Origin: Paraphysomonas bandaiensis
Lineage: Eukaryota; Chrysophyceae
Assembly (NCBI GenBank): GCA_965644295.1
Contig: CBFFRP010000445.1
Location: 1 to 64,000, forward strand
DNA length: 64,000 bases
Reading direction: 5' to 3'
In this document: positions 49,277-61,050 of the stretch, piece by piece
How positions within the stretch are numbered: the stretch's first letter is position 1
How the letters are laid out: every line of letters begins with the position of its first letter
Position numbers and translations under genes: made by a program
Notes under the pieces: model-generated
What the model was told of the DNA's origin: nothing
The model's input: the letters and a program-made list of their open reading frames with translations, nothing else
Databases searched by the model: none

Positions 49277-49582
49277 CAGTGCCTTACACGCCTTAATAGA
49301 CACACACCGAATATGTTGTAACGCACCAATATCATGTCGCATCTCCTCAGTAACACCAACGTAACGTTGAGGAGATGCGAAATGCTATTGGTGCGTTACA
49401 ACACAACATGGATGAGGTTCAAAAACCGGAATATATCAGTGCCTTACACGCCTTAATAGACACACACCGAATATGTTGTAACGCACCAATATCATGTCGC
49501 ATCTCCTCAGTAACACCAGCGTAACGTTGAGGAGATGCGAAATGCTATTGGTGCGTTACAACGCAACATGGAGGAGGCTAAA
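49277..49582. repeat. 153-bp tandem duplication, each unit a hairpin
   Basis: Two nearly identical units begin with GTGCCTTACACGCCTTAATA at about 49281 and 49439. Within each, GTTGTAACGCACCAATA and AGGAGATGCG pair with a following complement, giving arms of about 30 bp. The hairpin derives from the coiled-coil exon of the array gene (ACAACATGGATGAGGTTCAA). Confidence 0.85.
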
Positions 49583-50109
49583 AAACGCAATACTATATAC
49601 ACTGCCCGGTTAATGTATGGCAGTTAGGGGATGAGCCGACAATGGTGCTGAATTATAATTTATAAGCCATTAGCATGTTGGTTTTCTGTAAATTACTGCA
49701 ATAATTTCAAGTCACTTATTGATTGGCAGCATTCGGTTCGGATTTATTGAAGAGTGGATTTTATAATAAGAATGTGATGATTAAACCAAGTAATGTATAG
49801 ATTTTTATTAAAATTCCGGCGTATTCTTTGTGTATCGGCGCCAAGCAAGCTCTAGCTAGATCTAAACTCTAAACTATACTTGCATAGTCATATGACATTA
49901 CGAGAAACCCCGCGCATTTTCTAGGGAAGGGGGGGGCGGCCAATACCACGCTAGTCCTATAATGAGGCTTTAATGGGCACGACAAACTCCGTGTAATTAC
50001 AAAGAGGATGAGTCTTGCATAACTGTGAGAAATCCTGCGTAATCTTAGCGAAGGTGAACGCGGGTAGGGCGGAAACAGAATCTGCGCGTGATCTATGTGG
50101 TTCGCTACG

Positions 50110-50345
50110 TTGGTACATGCACTGATAGGCATCAGCTCTTATTACAGATAGAAGGAGCATATTTCTTTCCACTGGAGGAACGAAGAAGTGAAATATTATT
50201 GTGTACGTAAGAGTTGATATTCATGCATCCATGAGAAATGTGATCGATGAACATAAGCATGCGGTAGATGCGTACAGGCTCATGTGTATATTGTTATTAT
50301 TGCGTTAGTTTGTTAATGAATAATATAAAATTAATTTGGACGTGA
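50110..50345 (+). pseudogene. VPS28 3'-end fragment joined to copy D
   Basis: Read on the opposite strand, 50345-50110 aligns with 58461-58690: the 3' flank and last codons of VPS28, with landmarks AATTAATTTTATATTATTCA, AATAATAACAATATACACAT and TTCTTCGTTCCTCCAGTGGA. Homology stops where the array-derived sequence (49990-50110) begins. It is a duplicated gene end with no reading frame of its own. Confidence 0.85.
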
Positions 50346-50621
50346 CCATTGAGGGATTATCATATTATCATCATAGCCTTTTGTCTTGTGACATATTCGC
50401 AAAAGTCTACAAATTGTGTTTGTCTAAATGAATCGTAGTAGTCGTCAAACAATTCAGAAGCGAAGGTGTACAGACCAATATCCGGAACATTAAAATTAAC
50501 TGTTACCTTCACAGAATGCTGTATTCTGGTTCGGTACGTCACATATTCTGTAATTTCTCGCTCCACCACGAAAACATTTCATCAATGCAGTAACTACATT
50601 TATATTTGTCATCTATATCTT

Positions 50622-51336
50622 CTATATCTTCTCGTTACTGGCGCCTATAATGACCACGAGAGCCAAAGCATTAGCAAATACATGCACACAAAAGAGGTGT
50701 ACTGCCACTACGCGTTTGTAAACCATATCTCTTTCCGGAGTGAATGGCTCCGTTGGATTAAGAGAGAGGCAAGAGCAGGAAGAACCAGTTTCGTTAGTCT
50801 CTCTTATGCATAGTTCTGGGTCAGTCACCACGTCAGCATTAGAGGCGCTACTATTAATCTCTTTCATTTTGTTTTCATATTCATTCGTCGATTCATTGCT
50901 CTTGTGTGCAGAGGGCATATAAGGCTTGCGTTTAGTCTGATAATAATACATCGTCTAGAACAAGATTATCAATATGACAACATATATATCAAACTATACT
51001 TACTTCATTTGTAATAAATATAACACCTATTATCCCAAGACCACCAAACCATATATATATATATATAGTTTCTAAACTACTTGCAACATAACTACCATAT
51101 ACAATAGCAGTAAACACTGCAATATAATCCATATATCTAGCAATACGAGTAAAACGTGGTTTATACCAATGCCATACAGATGTTCCATATACAAGAATTA
51201 ATACAATGAATAGACCATAACGTTTATATATCAGTCCAATAATTGCAGATATTAATAATAAATGAGAGCTAATGACTAATGGTCGTGCAAGATGATCTGG
51301 TATAATGACATCATCATTATCATGTTGTTGATACAT
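50622..51336 (-). CDS. multi-pass membrane protein of unknown function
   Basis: Exon 1 (51336-51004, 111 aa) and exon 2 (from 50953 to a stop at 50622) join in phase through a 50-nt GT-AG intron. Exon 1 encodes about four hydrophobic segments: LVISSHLLLISAIIGLIY, LFIVLILVYG, YIAVFTAIVYGSYVA and IWFGGLGIIGVIFI. Between the second and third lies WHWYKPRFTRIARYMD. Exon 2 is polar, followed by a final hydrophobic helix (HLFCVHVFANALALVVIIG). I do not recognise the family. The C-terminus is uncertain: a further plausible coding stretch (VEREITEYVTYRTRIQ onward, 50563-50360) lies just downstream but cannot be joined cleanly. Exon 1 uses mostly A/T-ending codons. Confidence 0.65.
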
Positions 51337-52412
51337 GATAATATATGTAGTTATTCTATATAGATGAGTATGAGATGTGTATGTATGTATGTAGAGTTCG
51401 TGATGTTTAATAGAGTGAGAGTCCAGTCATGTACATGTATGTACAGTTCATATGAGATTGTGGGGTTCTAGATTTGTATTACTCTGTATAATATGGTTTT
51501 AGGGAATGAGAAAAGTGAAAAATAAGGGGATTCTAGAGAAGAGAGTGCGAAAATATAAGGTTTTGCGGGTATTTATGTATATTCGTAGGTGTGCAGGTAC
51601 AATATGTGGGAAATGATATAAAGTGGAGGGTCGGCGGCCACACCCCGAGAGGAGCGGTCACCAAAGTTTTTTGGAGACTCCATACCAAATGGTGTCATCC
51701 GGGGTGAGATATTCAGAGTTGAATTTATTGTACTCAACTGGTAGATTGTAGCTATTTATATACTGTTCAATATACCCAAAGTAAAACGTGGTTTATACCA
51801 ATGCCATACAGATGTTCCATATACAAGAATTAATACAATGAATAGACCATAACGTTTATATATCAGTCCAATAATTGCAGATATTAATAATAAATGAGAG
51901 CTAATGACTAATGGTCGTGCAAGATGATCTGGTATAATGACATCATCATTATCATGTTGTTGATACATGATAATATATGTAGTTATTCTATATAGATGAG
52001 TATGAGATGTGTATGTATGTATGTAGAGTTCGTGATGTTTAATAGAGTGAGAGTCCAGTCATGTACATGTATGTACAGTTCATATGAGATTGTGGGGTTC
52101 TAGATTTGTATTACTCTGTATAATATGGTTTTAGGGAATGAGAAAAGTGAAAAATAAGGGGATTCTAGAGAAGAGAGTGCGAAAATATAAGGTTTTGCGG
52201 GTATTTATGTATATTCGTAGGTGTGCAGGTACAATATGTGGGAAATGATATAAAGTGGAGGGTCGGCGGCCACACCCCGAGAGGAGCGGTCACCAAAGTT
52301 TTTTGGAGACTCCATACCAAATGGTGTCATCCGGGGTGAGATATTCAGAGTTGAATTTATTGTACTCAACTGGTAGATTGTAGCTATTTATATACTGTTC
52401 AATATACCCAAA
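51149..52412. repeat. 632-bp perfect-looking tandem duplication
   Basis: 51149-51780 and 51781-52412 appear identical. The unit contains the first 66 codons of the membrane-protein gene (minus), its 5' flank, and a separate coding-like end fragment (minus: SYNLPVEYNKFNSEYLTP, stop after SKKLW). A third, diverged partial copy of the latter lies at about 52463-52650. The duplicated gene start (51968-51756) lacks the rest of exon 1 and is a truncated copy. Confidence 0.92.
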
Positions 52413-52656
52413 ATATAAAAAATATGTACTGTATGCATTTATGTATATCCGTAGGTGTGTAGGTACAATACGTGGGAAATGATATAAAGTGGAGGGTCGG
52501 CGGCCACACCCCGAGAGGAGCGGTCACCTAAGTTTTTTGGAGACTCCGTACCAAATGGTGTCATCCGGGGTGAGATATTCAGAGTTGAATTTATTGTACT
52601 CATCTGGTAGATTGTAGCTACTTATATACTGTTTAACATACCCAAAATATAAAAAA

Positions 52657-52671
52657 TATGTATGTATGTAC

Positions 52672-52702
<31 letters not shown>

Positions 52703-52832
52703 TGTATGTATGTATGTATGTATGTATGTATGTATGTATGTATGTATGTATGTATGTATGTATGTATGTATGTATGTATGTATGTATGTATGTATGTATG
52801 TATGTATGTATGTATGTATGTATGTATGTATG

Positions 52833-52861
<29 letters not shown>
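52657..52861. repeat. (TATG)n microsatellite upstream of the PP2A subunit gene
   Basis: About 205 bp of TATG tetramers, the complement of the TACA arrays elsewhere. Confidence 0.97.
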
Positions 52862-52863
<2 letters not shown>

Positions 52864-52983
52864 TTCAAATGTTCGTACAGTAGTATGGTGTGGTGTGGTA
52901 TGTGTATGTGTGTATCTGTTGGGATGGTTGTATGTATCAGTCATATTCATCCTCCTCTTCAGATACATTAATACCATAACATA

Positions 52984-55900
52984 ATGAAGAAGCGTCGTGC
53001 AGTAGATATCCTACGGTCTCATATAGATGAGTCCTCTGCTAACAGTTTGCCTGTTAAGTCCACTTATATGGAGATCGCATTACAGCATGAGTGTCCTGCA
53101 TATACGAATGATGTAAGAGATAATACACACCCCTCTATACATACACACCCCTCTATACATACACACCCCTCTATACATACACCCCTCTATATGCATATCC
53201 CTCACTGTACATACACACCCCTCTATACATACACACCCCTCTATACATACACACCCCTCTATACATACACCCCTCTATATGCATATCCCTCACTGTACAT
53301 ACACACCCCTCTATACATACACACCCCTCTATATGCAATGCATACACACCCCTCCATATGCATACACACCCCTCTATACATACACACCCCTCTATATGCA
53401 TATCCCTCACTGTACATACACACCCCTCTATACATACACACCCCTCTATATGCAATGCATACACACCCCTCTATATGCAATGCATACACACCCCTCTATA
53501 CATACACACCCCTCTATATGCATATCCCTCACTGTACATACACACCCCTATACATACACACCCCTCTATATGCAATGCATACACACCCCTCTATACATAC
53601 ACACCCCTCTATATGCAATGCATACACACCCCTCTGTACATACACACCCCTCTAGACATACACACCCCTCTAGACATACACACCCCTCTATATATACAGA
53701 CCCCTCTGTACATACACACCCCTCTATACATACACACCCCTCTATATGCATACACACCCCTCTATATGCATACACACCCCTCTGTACATACACACCCCTC
53801 TGTACATACACACCCCTCTAGACATACACACCCCTCTATATGCATACACACCCCTCTATACATACACACCCCTCTATACATACACACCCCTCTGTACATA
53901 CACACCCCTCTAGACATACACACCCCTCTATATGCATACACACCCCTCTATACATACACACCCCTCTATACATACACACCCCTCTGTACATACACACCCC
54001 TCTAGACATACACACCCCTCTATACATACACCCCTCTATATGCATATCCCTCACTGTACATACACAACCCTCTATATGCATACACACCCCTCTTTATGCA
54101 TATCACTGTACATATACACCCCTCTATATGCATATCCCTCACTGTACATACACACCCCTCTATACACACACCCCTCTATACATACACACCCCTCTATATG
54201 CATACACACCCCTCTATACATACACACCCCTCTATATGCATACACACCCCTCTGTACATACACACCCCTCTAGACATACACACCCCTCTTTATGCATATC
54301 CCTGTACATATACACCCCTCTATATGCATATCACTGTACATATACACCCCTCTATATGCATATCCCTCACTGTACATACACACCCCTCTATACATACACA
54401 CCCCTCTATATGCATACACACCCCTCTATACATACACACCCCTCTATGTACATACACACCCCTCTATACATACACACCCCTCTTTATGCATATGACTGTA
54501 CATATACACCCCTCTATATGCATATCACTGTACATACACACCCCTCTATGTGCATATTACTATATACATAAGTTGCTATACACAGGAGTACATATACATA
54601 TTACTACATACACTTTACTGTACATACACCTTACTATTTTTATGTCAAAGAAGTATATGTATATATCATTACGTATACAGTGATACATGAAACTAATTTA
54701 TGATTTAGCTACAGGAAAAATTACGAAACTCAATTGATGATTTGAAGTTTAATAAACGACTCGATACTGTTTTCTATAAGAAAGAAAACATTCCTAATTA
54801 TGAGGTATCACTTAGCATTGTGTGAATAGTTTATAAGGTTTTATTATAGGAAGTTGGAGCTCTTACCACTCATATGGGGGATAGGCCATCAGCTAATTAT
54901 CAGGTTTGTTATTGTATTGTTAGTAAACTGTTCTCACATATGCTGTTAGGACTTTATGAAGATTGCTGATGCCATGCCTTCATCTGTCAAGTCTCGTTTC
55001 TTTACCGCCTCTCTATTCGATGCGGTGAGTACAATTTTAATTTGAATTCTTCTTCGGCATGTTACTTCTATTTTCTTCACAGTTGCCTAGGGACAGTGAT
55101 ACAGCTGTCGACTCCGAGGAATTTCTTAAGTAAGTAGCTTCCTAGTATTGCACTTTTTTTGTCGAATACTGATACATGGATTGTATGTTTCTCACGTTAC
55201 TGTCGACGAGCGCAGTGGTATGCGTTACAAAGATGTGTCTTGTATAGCGTGTGATGTTGTGGTGATAAGAGTGTTGTCAGATTTGTACAGCGGAGTGTTG
55301 ATGTGGAGACGGTATATGTTGAGCTGGCCTCATACGCTGCCACATTCCTTGAGTCCGTTCCGGTTCCGTCAGCTTCTTTCAGATCATCGTCAGGTTCTGT
55401 GCTGGCTTTCTCTGAGAGCGGGCAACAAGGTGCATGTGAGCCCTATATCACTGAACCTGAGCTCGAAAGATTTGTATTCGACTCCGTTAACCACGTGCCT
55501 CTTCTGGTCGAAGCGGATATGCACGAATCATTTTTGCCTTTCTACGTCTTCACAGCTGTTAGAAAGCTTTTGTTTTTCTTGGATCCACAGAGAACGAGGA
55601 GGGTCAGCATACGGAAATTAGCACATAGTCAGGTCTATATGTAACACACAGCTAGTGCTAACACTACTACTATGTTGTATGGACTACAGAATATAAAATA
55701 TGCGACGTATGTGGTTTAAACAGCAGTTCTATCTTTCACAGGAGATGGATGAATTCCTTTGGCTCCAACGGCTAGACCAGTACAGAGATACATATGACCC
55801 CGCATCTTTTTCCCAGGAAGTAGCCGGCAATTGGTTCTCCGCTCAGAATGCCATTCGCCTCTATGACATGTATGTGGCATTGGACAAGGATGGCAATGGA

Positions 55901-56790
55901 ATGCTCAGCCAGGTAGAACTGCTGTCGGTCGTAATGGATATACTTTGTTACGGTTTTAAAACAGGATGAGTTGTTGAACTTTCAAGGAGACAACTCTCGA
56001 AGGTGCTCTGTACAGTTGACACCACTGGTCATATCCCGTATATTTCAAGAGAATATCACTTACGAGGTAAAGTAGTGTTATGCCGAGTGTATCACTGTTT
56101 TGAATCTGAATGAGTAAATTATATATGCTGAGTGAGTCAATCACCAGTCCCCTCTTAATGTGGTACTGGTGCAGCCTGCTGAAATGGACTTCAAGACTTT
56201 CTTGGATTTGGTCCTAGTGGTGGAGAACAGGGACCACTTGGAATCTCTACGGGTACGTTGTGTATATATTGTATGTGTACTTTCTTGCTACATGTCGGTG
56301 CTTAGTCATTTGTATTCACAGTATCTTTGGAGAGTGGTGGATGTAAACAAAGATGGTATCCTTTCACCCAGCACGGTGGAAATCTTTTATCGCGATATTA
56401 GAGCGGTTAGTGTCCAATCTTGTTTTCTACCTATATTTTTCGGGTAATTAGTGATTTCCGATGCTTCAGATGTTGTTGAAGGCGGGTTATGACAGTGCTC
56501 CTTTACTTAGAGATGTGGGAGATGAAGTAATGGACATGCTGGGTATCGCTCCTCTTCCCGACTGCGGAGCTTCATTCAAACAGCTCACAGAGTCTGGCCA
56601 GGCCAGCACAGTGTTATCAATGCTAGTGGATGTGCATAAGTTCTTTGCATACGATAATAGAGAGAACCCGCCTGTGGAGGATGAGGAAGACGGGGGAGTG
56701 GTTGATGCCCCTGCTGAAGGAACGGATAAGCCGAAGATAAACATACCGTCATCAGACTCGGAGGATGACGATCCATATGACTTCTACTGA
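52984..56790 (+). CDS. PP2A regulatory subunit B'' family, PPP2R3C / FASS (TONNEAU2) type
   Basis: Eleven exons (52984-53112, 54709-54804, 54850-54903, 54950-55024, 55083-55129, 55281-55632, 55742-55912, 55965-56066, 56175-56252, 56322-56405, 56470-56790) give 502 aa. It aligns by eye with human PPP2R3C: FYVFTAVRKLLFFLDPQRT, NWFSAQNAIRLYDMYVALDK, MDFKTFLDLVLVVENR and YLWRVVDVNKDGILSP. EF-hand loops are visible at DKDGNGMLSQ (DxDxNG type) and DVNKDGILS. Such subunits target protein phosphatase 2A, in plants to cortical microtubule organisation. Intron 1 is 1596 nt and filled with an 18-bp minisatellite; the others are 45-151 nt. The acidic tail (VEDEEDGGV...SDSEDDDPYDFY) has casein-kinase-like sites. 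Confidence 0.94.
53120..54560. repeat. 18-bp minisatellite in intron 1 of the PP2A subunit gene
   Basis: Some 70 copies of ACACCCCTCTATACATAC-type units alternate with variants carrying TATGCATATCCCTCACTGTA. It lies wholly in intron 1 (53113-54708). Long open frames on both strands arise because the unit is a multiple of three. Confidence 0.96.
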
Positions 56791-57849
56791 GTTACTTTAC
56801 ATCCATATTCTACTGAGTAGATGTATATATAGTTTATGTTGCATTGTGTTGCTGTGTAGTGACGTTGTTGTCGCGGCAAGTAGCTGTCAGTTGATCATTA
56901 TGCGTATATGTAATCCATAACGAGTACTGTATGATTTTGCCGTAACTGAATAATACAGTAGTAGAAAACAATATTATATATATAACCTTAATGAAATGAT
57001 ATGAAATAGGTTTGTGAAACGAAATATACTGACTGCATAAGTTCTTGATAAATGAGCTCGTAAAATATTGGTTAGTAGTGGTGGCAACGTAGCAACATCA
57101 ATATTATGGATTATGGACGACAATAACTATTTTAAAAAAATGTTATCAATTGAGTAATGTGTAAATTAAGCATTAAGCGGAGTTCAGGTTATTATTTCAA
57201 TGTTTAATGGGATCGACTAATATAGATATATTCACAACTCAAAAACTAATCAGCTATTCAGATCGGGAATGTTAGAATTCGACATTACAATATTACAATG
57301 ACGACAACCTTGCTCTAAATTTAATCTTGCTTTGTCGCATACAATGTACTTTCAACTTTCAAGTAAGATTTATAATTAATAATCTCAACTCTTCACAACA
57401 TATTTATGTAACACCTGGTGAACATCTGTTCTCAGAAGCATTTGTTTATCCCAGGCTTGCGAACAAACTGAGCACCTCCATATACCGATCATCTAGATAC
57501 ATAGCATAATATAATGTGATAGAATATTCAACTGCTCTGAAATATTCAAGTGTAGTAGTGTAAATGACGTTATAAGTGTATCCGTTAGGTAACAGTATCA
57601 GAGGAAGAGAATACCTTATTAATACAGAGGATCTGTGGTGTGTATGTACAACAGTAACGGACTAGAATGATTTGGATAGCCATACTTATCATTCTTATTT
57701 ATTCAACAGGATGGCATCGAATGAACAAATTTGATGATTTAATTTGTCAGTACCCTGGGATGAACTTTTATCTGGGTGCAGACTCGGAAATCGTTCAAAA
57801 TGCAGATTCGGGAGAGTATTAGTCAAATTTCAGCGCGGTAGGGAATAAT
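56791..57849. other. AT-rich intergenic region
   Basis: About 1 kb without a visible gene, after the PP2A subunit stop. Confidence 0.5.
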
Positions 57850-58140
57850 AACTGATAAATGATGTACCTGCACGAAGGTGAACTTGATGAAGAGAAAGAT
57901 AAGAAGGAGGAAGACGAAGAAGCCATTCGTTTACTTATATACAACCGAAAGCGCCAAATGGCACGCATCAAACTACCAACACGATATCGTTGCATGAAGT
58001 AATTGTATAGCACTACCAATGTTTGTGAGAGGTTGAGCAGAGCTAAGATTGTTACAACTACATTTTTGCAAGCGAATGACACCTAGACACTTGAAAGGTT
58101 GATGTTTCTGCGTGAAAATATTGATGTTTCTTTGGGATGA
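57850..58140 (+). pseudogene. old hAT transposase C-terminal relic
   Basis: A plus-strand frame reads ELDEEKDKKEEDEEAIRLLI, then after a stop continues STTNVCERL and, with further stops, LERLMFLRENIDV. These are the hAT dimerisation motifs (S-T-N-x-CERL-F-S-x-AK and LE-x-L-x-FL-x-x-N). The sequence is much more diverged from the 8671 family than those copies are from one another, so it belongs to a different, older hAT lineage. Confidence 0.7.
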
Positions 58141-58626
58141 GATTATAGTTCATAAAGTTAATCTAAAATCTATCAATAGAATTAAAGGCAATTAATTGGA
58201 GGCTTGATTAATAATTGCAATTATTATTGTTGGACACCTGTCACCAATTAATTGTTTCGCAAGCCTGGTCAATCCTATAGCATATATAGTAACACACCAG
58301 CTGAATTTACTTCCTTTGTAACTTTATTAACCCGTTGCACTTCTGAGTTGATTTCACCAATTTTACACTATTAACTCACGCACTTCAATTACACAATATA
58401 CATCGCCTCATACTGTAGAGCTCAACACCTCTAAGCAAGCAATTCATGCACTACTTAACAGTCACATCCAAATTAATTTTATATTATTCATTAACAAACT
58501 AATGCAATAATAACAATATACACATGAGCCCGTACACAACTACCGCACGCTTATATTCATCGACCGCATTTCTCATGGAAGCGTATGAAGACGCATCAAT
58601 ACCAACTCTTACGTACACAAAAATAA
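58141..58626. other. 3' flank of VPS28
   Basis: AT-rich, no separate gene. 58461-58626 is the segment copied at 50110-50345. Confidence 0.55.
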
Positions 58627-59404
58627 TCACTTCTTCGTTCCTCCAGTGGAAAGAAATCTGTGGAAGGCACTATATGCTCCTTCTAAGTCGAATATTAGTT
58701 GTCTTGCTTCCTCGTCATCTATCGTGTCTGATGCTCGCAATTCATTCAGTTTCTGAAGCCATAGACGGAGTTTGACTAGACCCTCAAAATCACTAGCCAG
58801 GCCCTGCACCCTCGTCAAGGATGACATCAAGTCAGATATAAGAGGTTGCACTTCGTCCACAGCACGTTGATCTAGCTTTAATGCATCCATTGTTGTTATG
58901 AAATACTGCACAGTTTCAGCCACTACGACATTTTCGCCTCTGTCATCATGAGAGACATGCATTACAGTGGCAGGTACACCAGCTCTAAGCAGACGATCAT
59001 ATGCACGAGGACAATCCACATCAAACTCTCGCATAAATACTTCCGCACTAGTAATCATTCCACCTGTAATAAGAGCTGACTCCGTACTTTTAAACTGTTG
59101 TATTAAACGAGTACATGATTCCGCATATGCAGTAGCAGATACAGCATCTCTGCTATATGCCGCCTCAAGAGATTCAGTCGCTTTAATGATCTGTGTCATA
59201 TATGAGCTCATAGGATCATATCATACACTAGATACACAGTACCGTATAGAGATCACACAATTCTTCATGCCTGCGCCGTTCACTCGAATCATTAAATAAC
59301 TTCACTTCACTCATACGAGGACGAGTGAGAGATCCAGTTGATAGAGAAACTGATCGTGTGGGATAGTTGATTGCGGTCTCATATGAGGGAGGAGCTTCTG
59401 ACAT
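58627..59404 (-). CDS. VPS28: VPS28, ESCRT-I subunit
   Basis: Two exons (59404-59243, 59190-58627) give 241 aa. The N-terminal core binds the other ESCRT-I subunits and the C-terminal four-helix domain contacts ESCRT-II, sorting ubiquitinated cargo into multivesicular endosomes. Family landmarks: YTIIKATESLEAAYSRD across the splice, YAESCTRLIQQFK, EFDVDCPRAYDRL, YFITTMDALKLDQRAVDE-QP, DFEGLVKL, and the end LIFDLEGAYSAFHRFL. The N-terminus MSEAPPSYETAI contains a PPSY (PPxY) motif, unusual for this family as far as I recall. The intron is 52 nt. Pieces of this gene are duplicated in four places in the window. Confidence 0.94.
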
Positions 59405-59990
59405 GTTGATGTTTGGTGTCTGATTGTGATTATGAGACTCATCTGCCTCATAACACACACATGCCAGAGCAGAAGACCCAACACACTTACAGCACATAGA
59501 TATAGAAAAACAAGGAAAATATGGTACATAAAACCCGTTTTTCTAACCATAGAGTCAAATATCCCCACTTTATGACCTAAAAACATGTGTTTTTGAATTT
59601 TTGGTTTTGTCTACGTAACAACATACATATACACACTGCTTGCACAAGTAGGAATTCCTAACAGTTTCAGAAAAACTCCAACAATAAAGTTTTTATAGTA
59701 AAAAGCATGGATTTTTATTAAAAAAAGGCTACTTTTGTGCTTAAAACCTACATATATCATGATTTTTCCCTGTCGTGGCCCTCATCGTGAGTATGTTTTT
59801 TCTTGAAACTGAAAATTCTCGATATCCATTAAAGATTTTCCCAAACTAAAGAAAACATTTCTTTCCAATATTCCGGAAATATCCAGCACATGTGCCATTA
59901 TCATCTTGCCATCTTCCGAGTGCATATATCACTTATATCACATTCATCACTCATATCACTCATAACATACTTAAGTAATAATATCCAAGC
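59405..59990. other. divergent intergenic region (VPS28 / 59991 gene)
   Basis: AT-rich, no gene visible. The first 60 bases upstream of VPS28 are retained in the duplicated fragments of the array. Confidence 0.5.
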
Positions 59991-61050
59991 ATGAACCAGT
60001 TGACACTTGTACAGAAAAAAGAACGAGCATATCTGAGTGATGCCTGCACTCTTGAGGTGCTCATGGCGTCCCCCAATCTAGCTAAAATTGAGAGTGGAAT
60101 GAGAGAGACCTCAATTAAGCTTGCCATAGCTAATACCACATCGAATCCGAACAAGGATAAAATTGAATACAAAGCTCTGGCAAAGATTCTAGCCGAGATA
60201 AGCGGCAATGGAAATGATAACGACTCAATTGCAAATATAGAGCAAGTCATTTTGAAGGTTTGCAAAAAGTTCTTATGTATACTAACTAATAAAAAACTAC
60301 CTGTACGTACTCCAGGTTCTACACGAAAATTCGAACTATAGATCATTCGAGCCAAATGGAGGGAAAATCCGATTCAAGCGTAATGTTTACAGTGTAGCAA
60401 AGAAGTACAAAGTCTACGTGCCATTGGAAAAATTGCATACATGTCTTGTAGCAATGGGAAATATTCACCCGGATCCAAGAATAAAAGCGTATATTGAATG
60501 TCATCATGAACTGGCAGTTCATTATCGTGACATAGTTCGTAGTATTAGTGCGTTTGACGAAGATCGTCGACAGAAACAGACTCTACTGTTCGAAACAAGG
60601 TCGAATAGGCAGAGTACTATCCGTGATAATGAACTATCTGTTCAAGCTGGAGTAGGTGCAAATTCGGATAAATACCTTTTGAGTAAGGTCGCCCCCGGGC
60701 CTGGAAGCCAGAAGTCGAAGATTGCATTAGCTCGCAACAACGGTAAACCAGTGAGAGGATCGGCAATGTCCAACTTAAATCCGACTGAAGCAGGCTTAGT
60801 TGCTGGAATTCTAGCACGTACGACAGCAAATATTAAAGCCCACTCTGAGGAATTGGAAACTCTGCCTTTGTCCCAAAGAAAGAGGCGTTTCTATGAAATA
60901 TCCAAAGAAACAATAGATGGGTTCGGGTGTTTAACTTATGCTGGATTGAGTGCAGAGGAAAATCTGAAGAGGGTATATGACCCAGTTACGGCCGCCACTC
61001 TTACTTATTTTGAACCATCTATGGATTTACTTGAAGCAGAGTATGCTTGA
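59991..61050 (+). CDS. unrecognised 333-aa protein
   Basis: Exon 1 (59991-60257, 89 aa) and exon 2 (60316-61050) join through a 58-nt GT-AG intron. I do not recognise the family. The N-terminal 90 residues are predicted helical (MNQLTLVQKKERAYLSDACT, KALAKILAEISG). The middle has KIRFKRNVYSVAKKYKVYVP and the conserved-looking KAYIECHHELAVHYRDIVRS. A Gly/Ser/Lys-rich linker (about 210-245) separates a second helical part, NLNPTEAGLVAGILARTTAN, from an acidic end (MDLLEAEYA). There is no signal peptide or membrane segment. Composition is even across the gene. Confidence 0.8.

Larger units (their letters stand above)
48442..49900 (+). repeat. inverted, rearranged copy (D) of the 13-23 kb unit
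   Basis: Runs in the opposite direction to units A-C. 48442-48905 matches the promoter and exon 1 of the NLS/coiled-coil gene. 49600-49900 matches its 3' flank (landmarks GTTAATGTATGGCAGTTAGG and TTCCGGCGTATTCTTTGTGT). The middle is scrambled by a large palindrome and a tandem duplication. Confidence 0.88.

Noticed and set aside
53100-54683. Plus-strand frames of up to 243 codons encoding HPSIHT-type repeats
   Set aside because: The 18-bp minisatellite is a multiple of three and reads open in several frames. It is enclosed in a well-supported intron of the PP2A subunit gene.
55148-55621. Alternative 157-codon frame in the PP2A subunit exon 6 region
   Set aside because: The other frame gives the conserved FYVFTAVRKLLFFLD segment and joins both neighbouring exons in phase.
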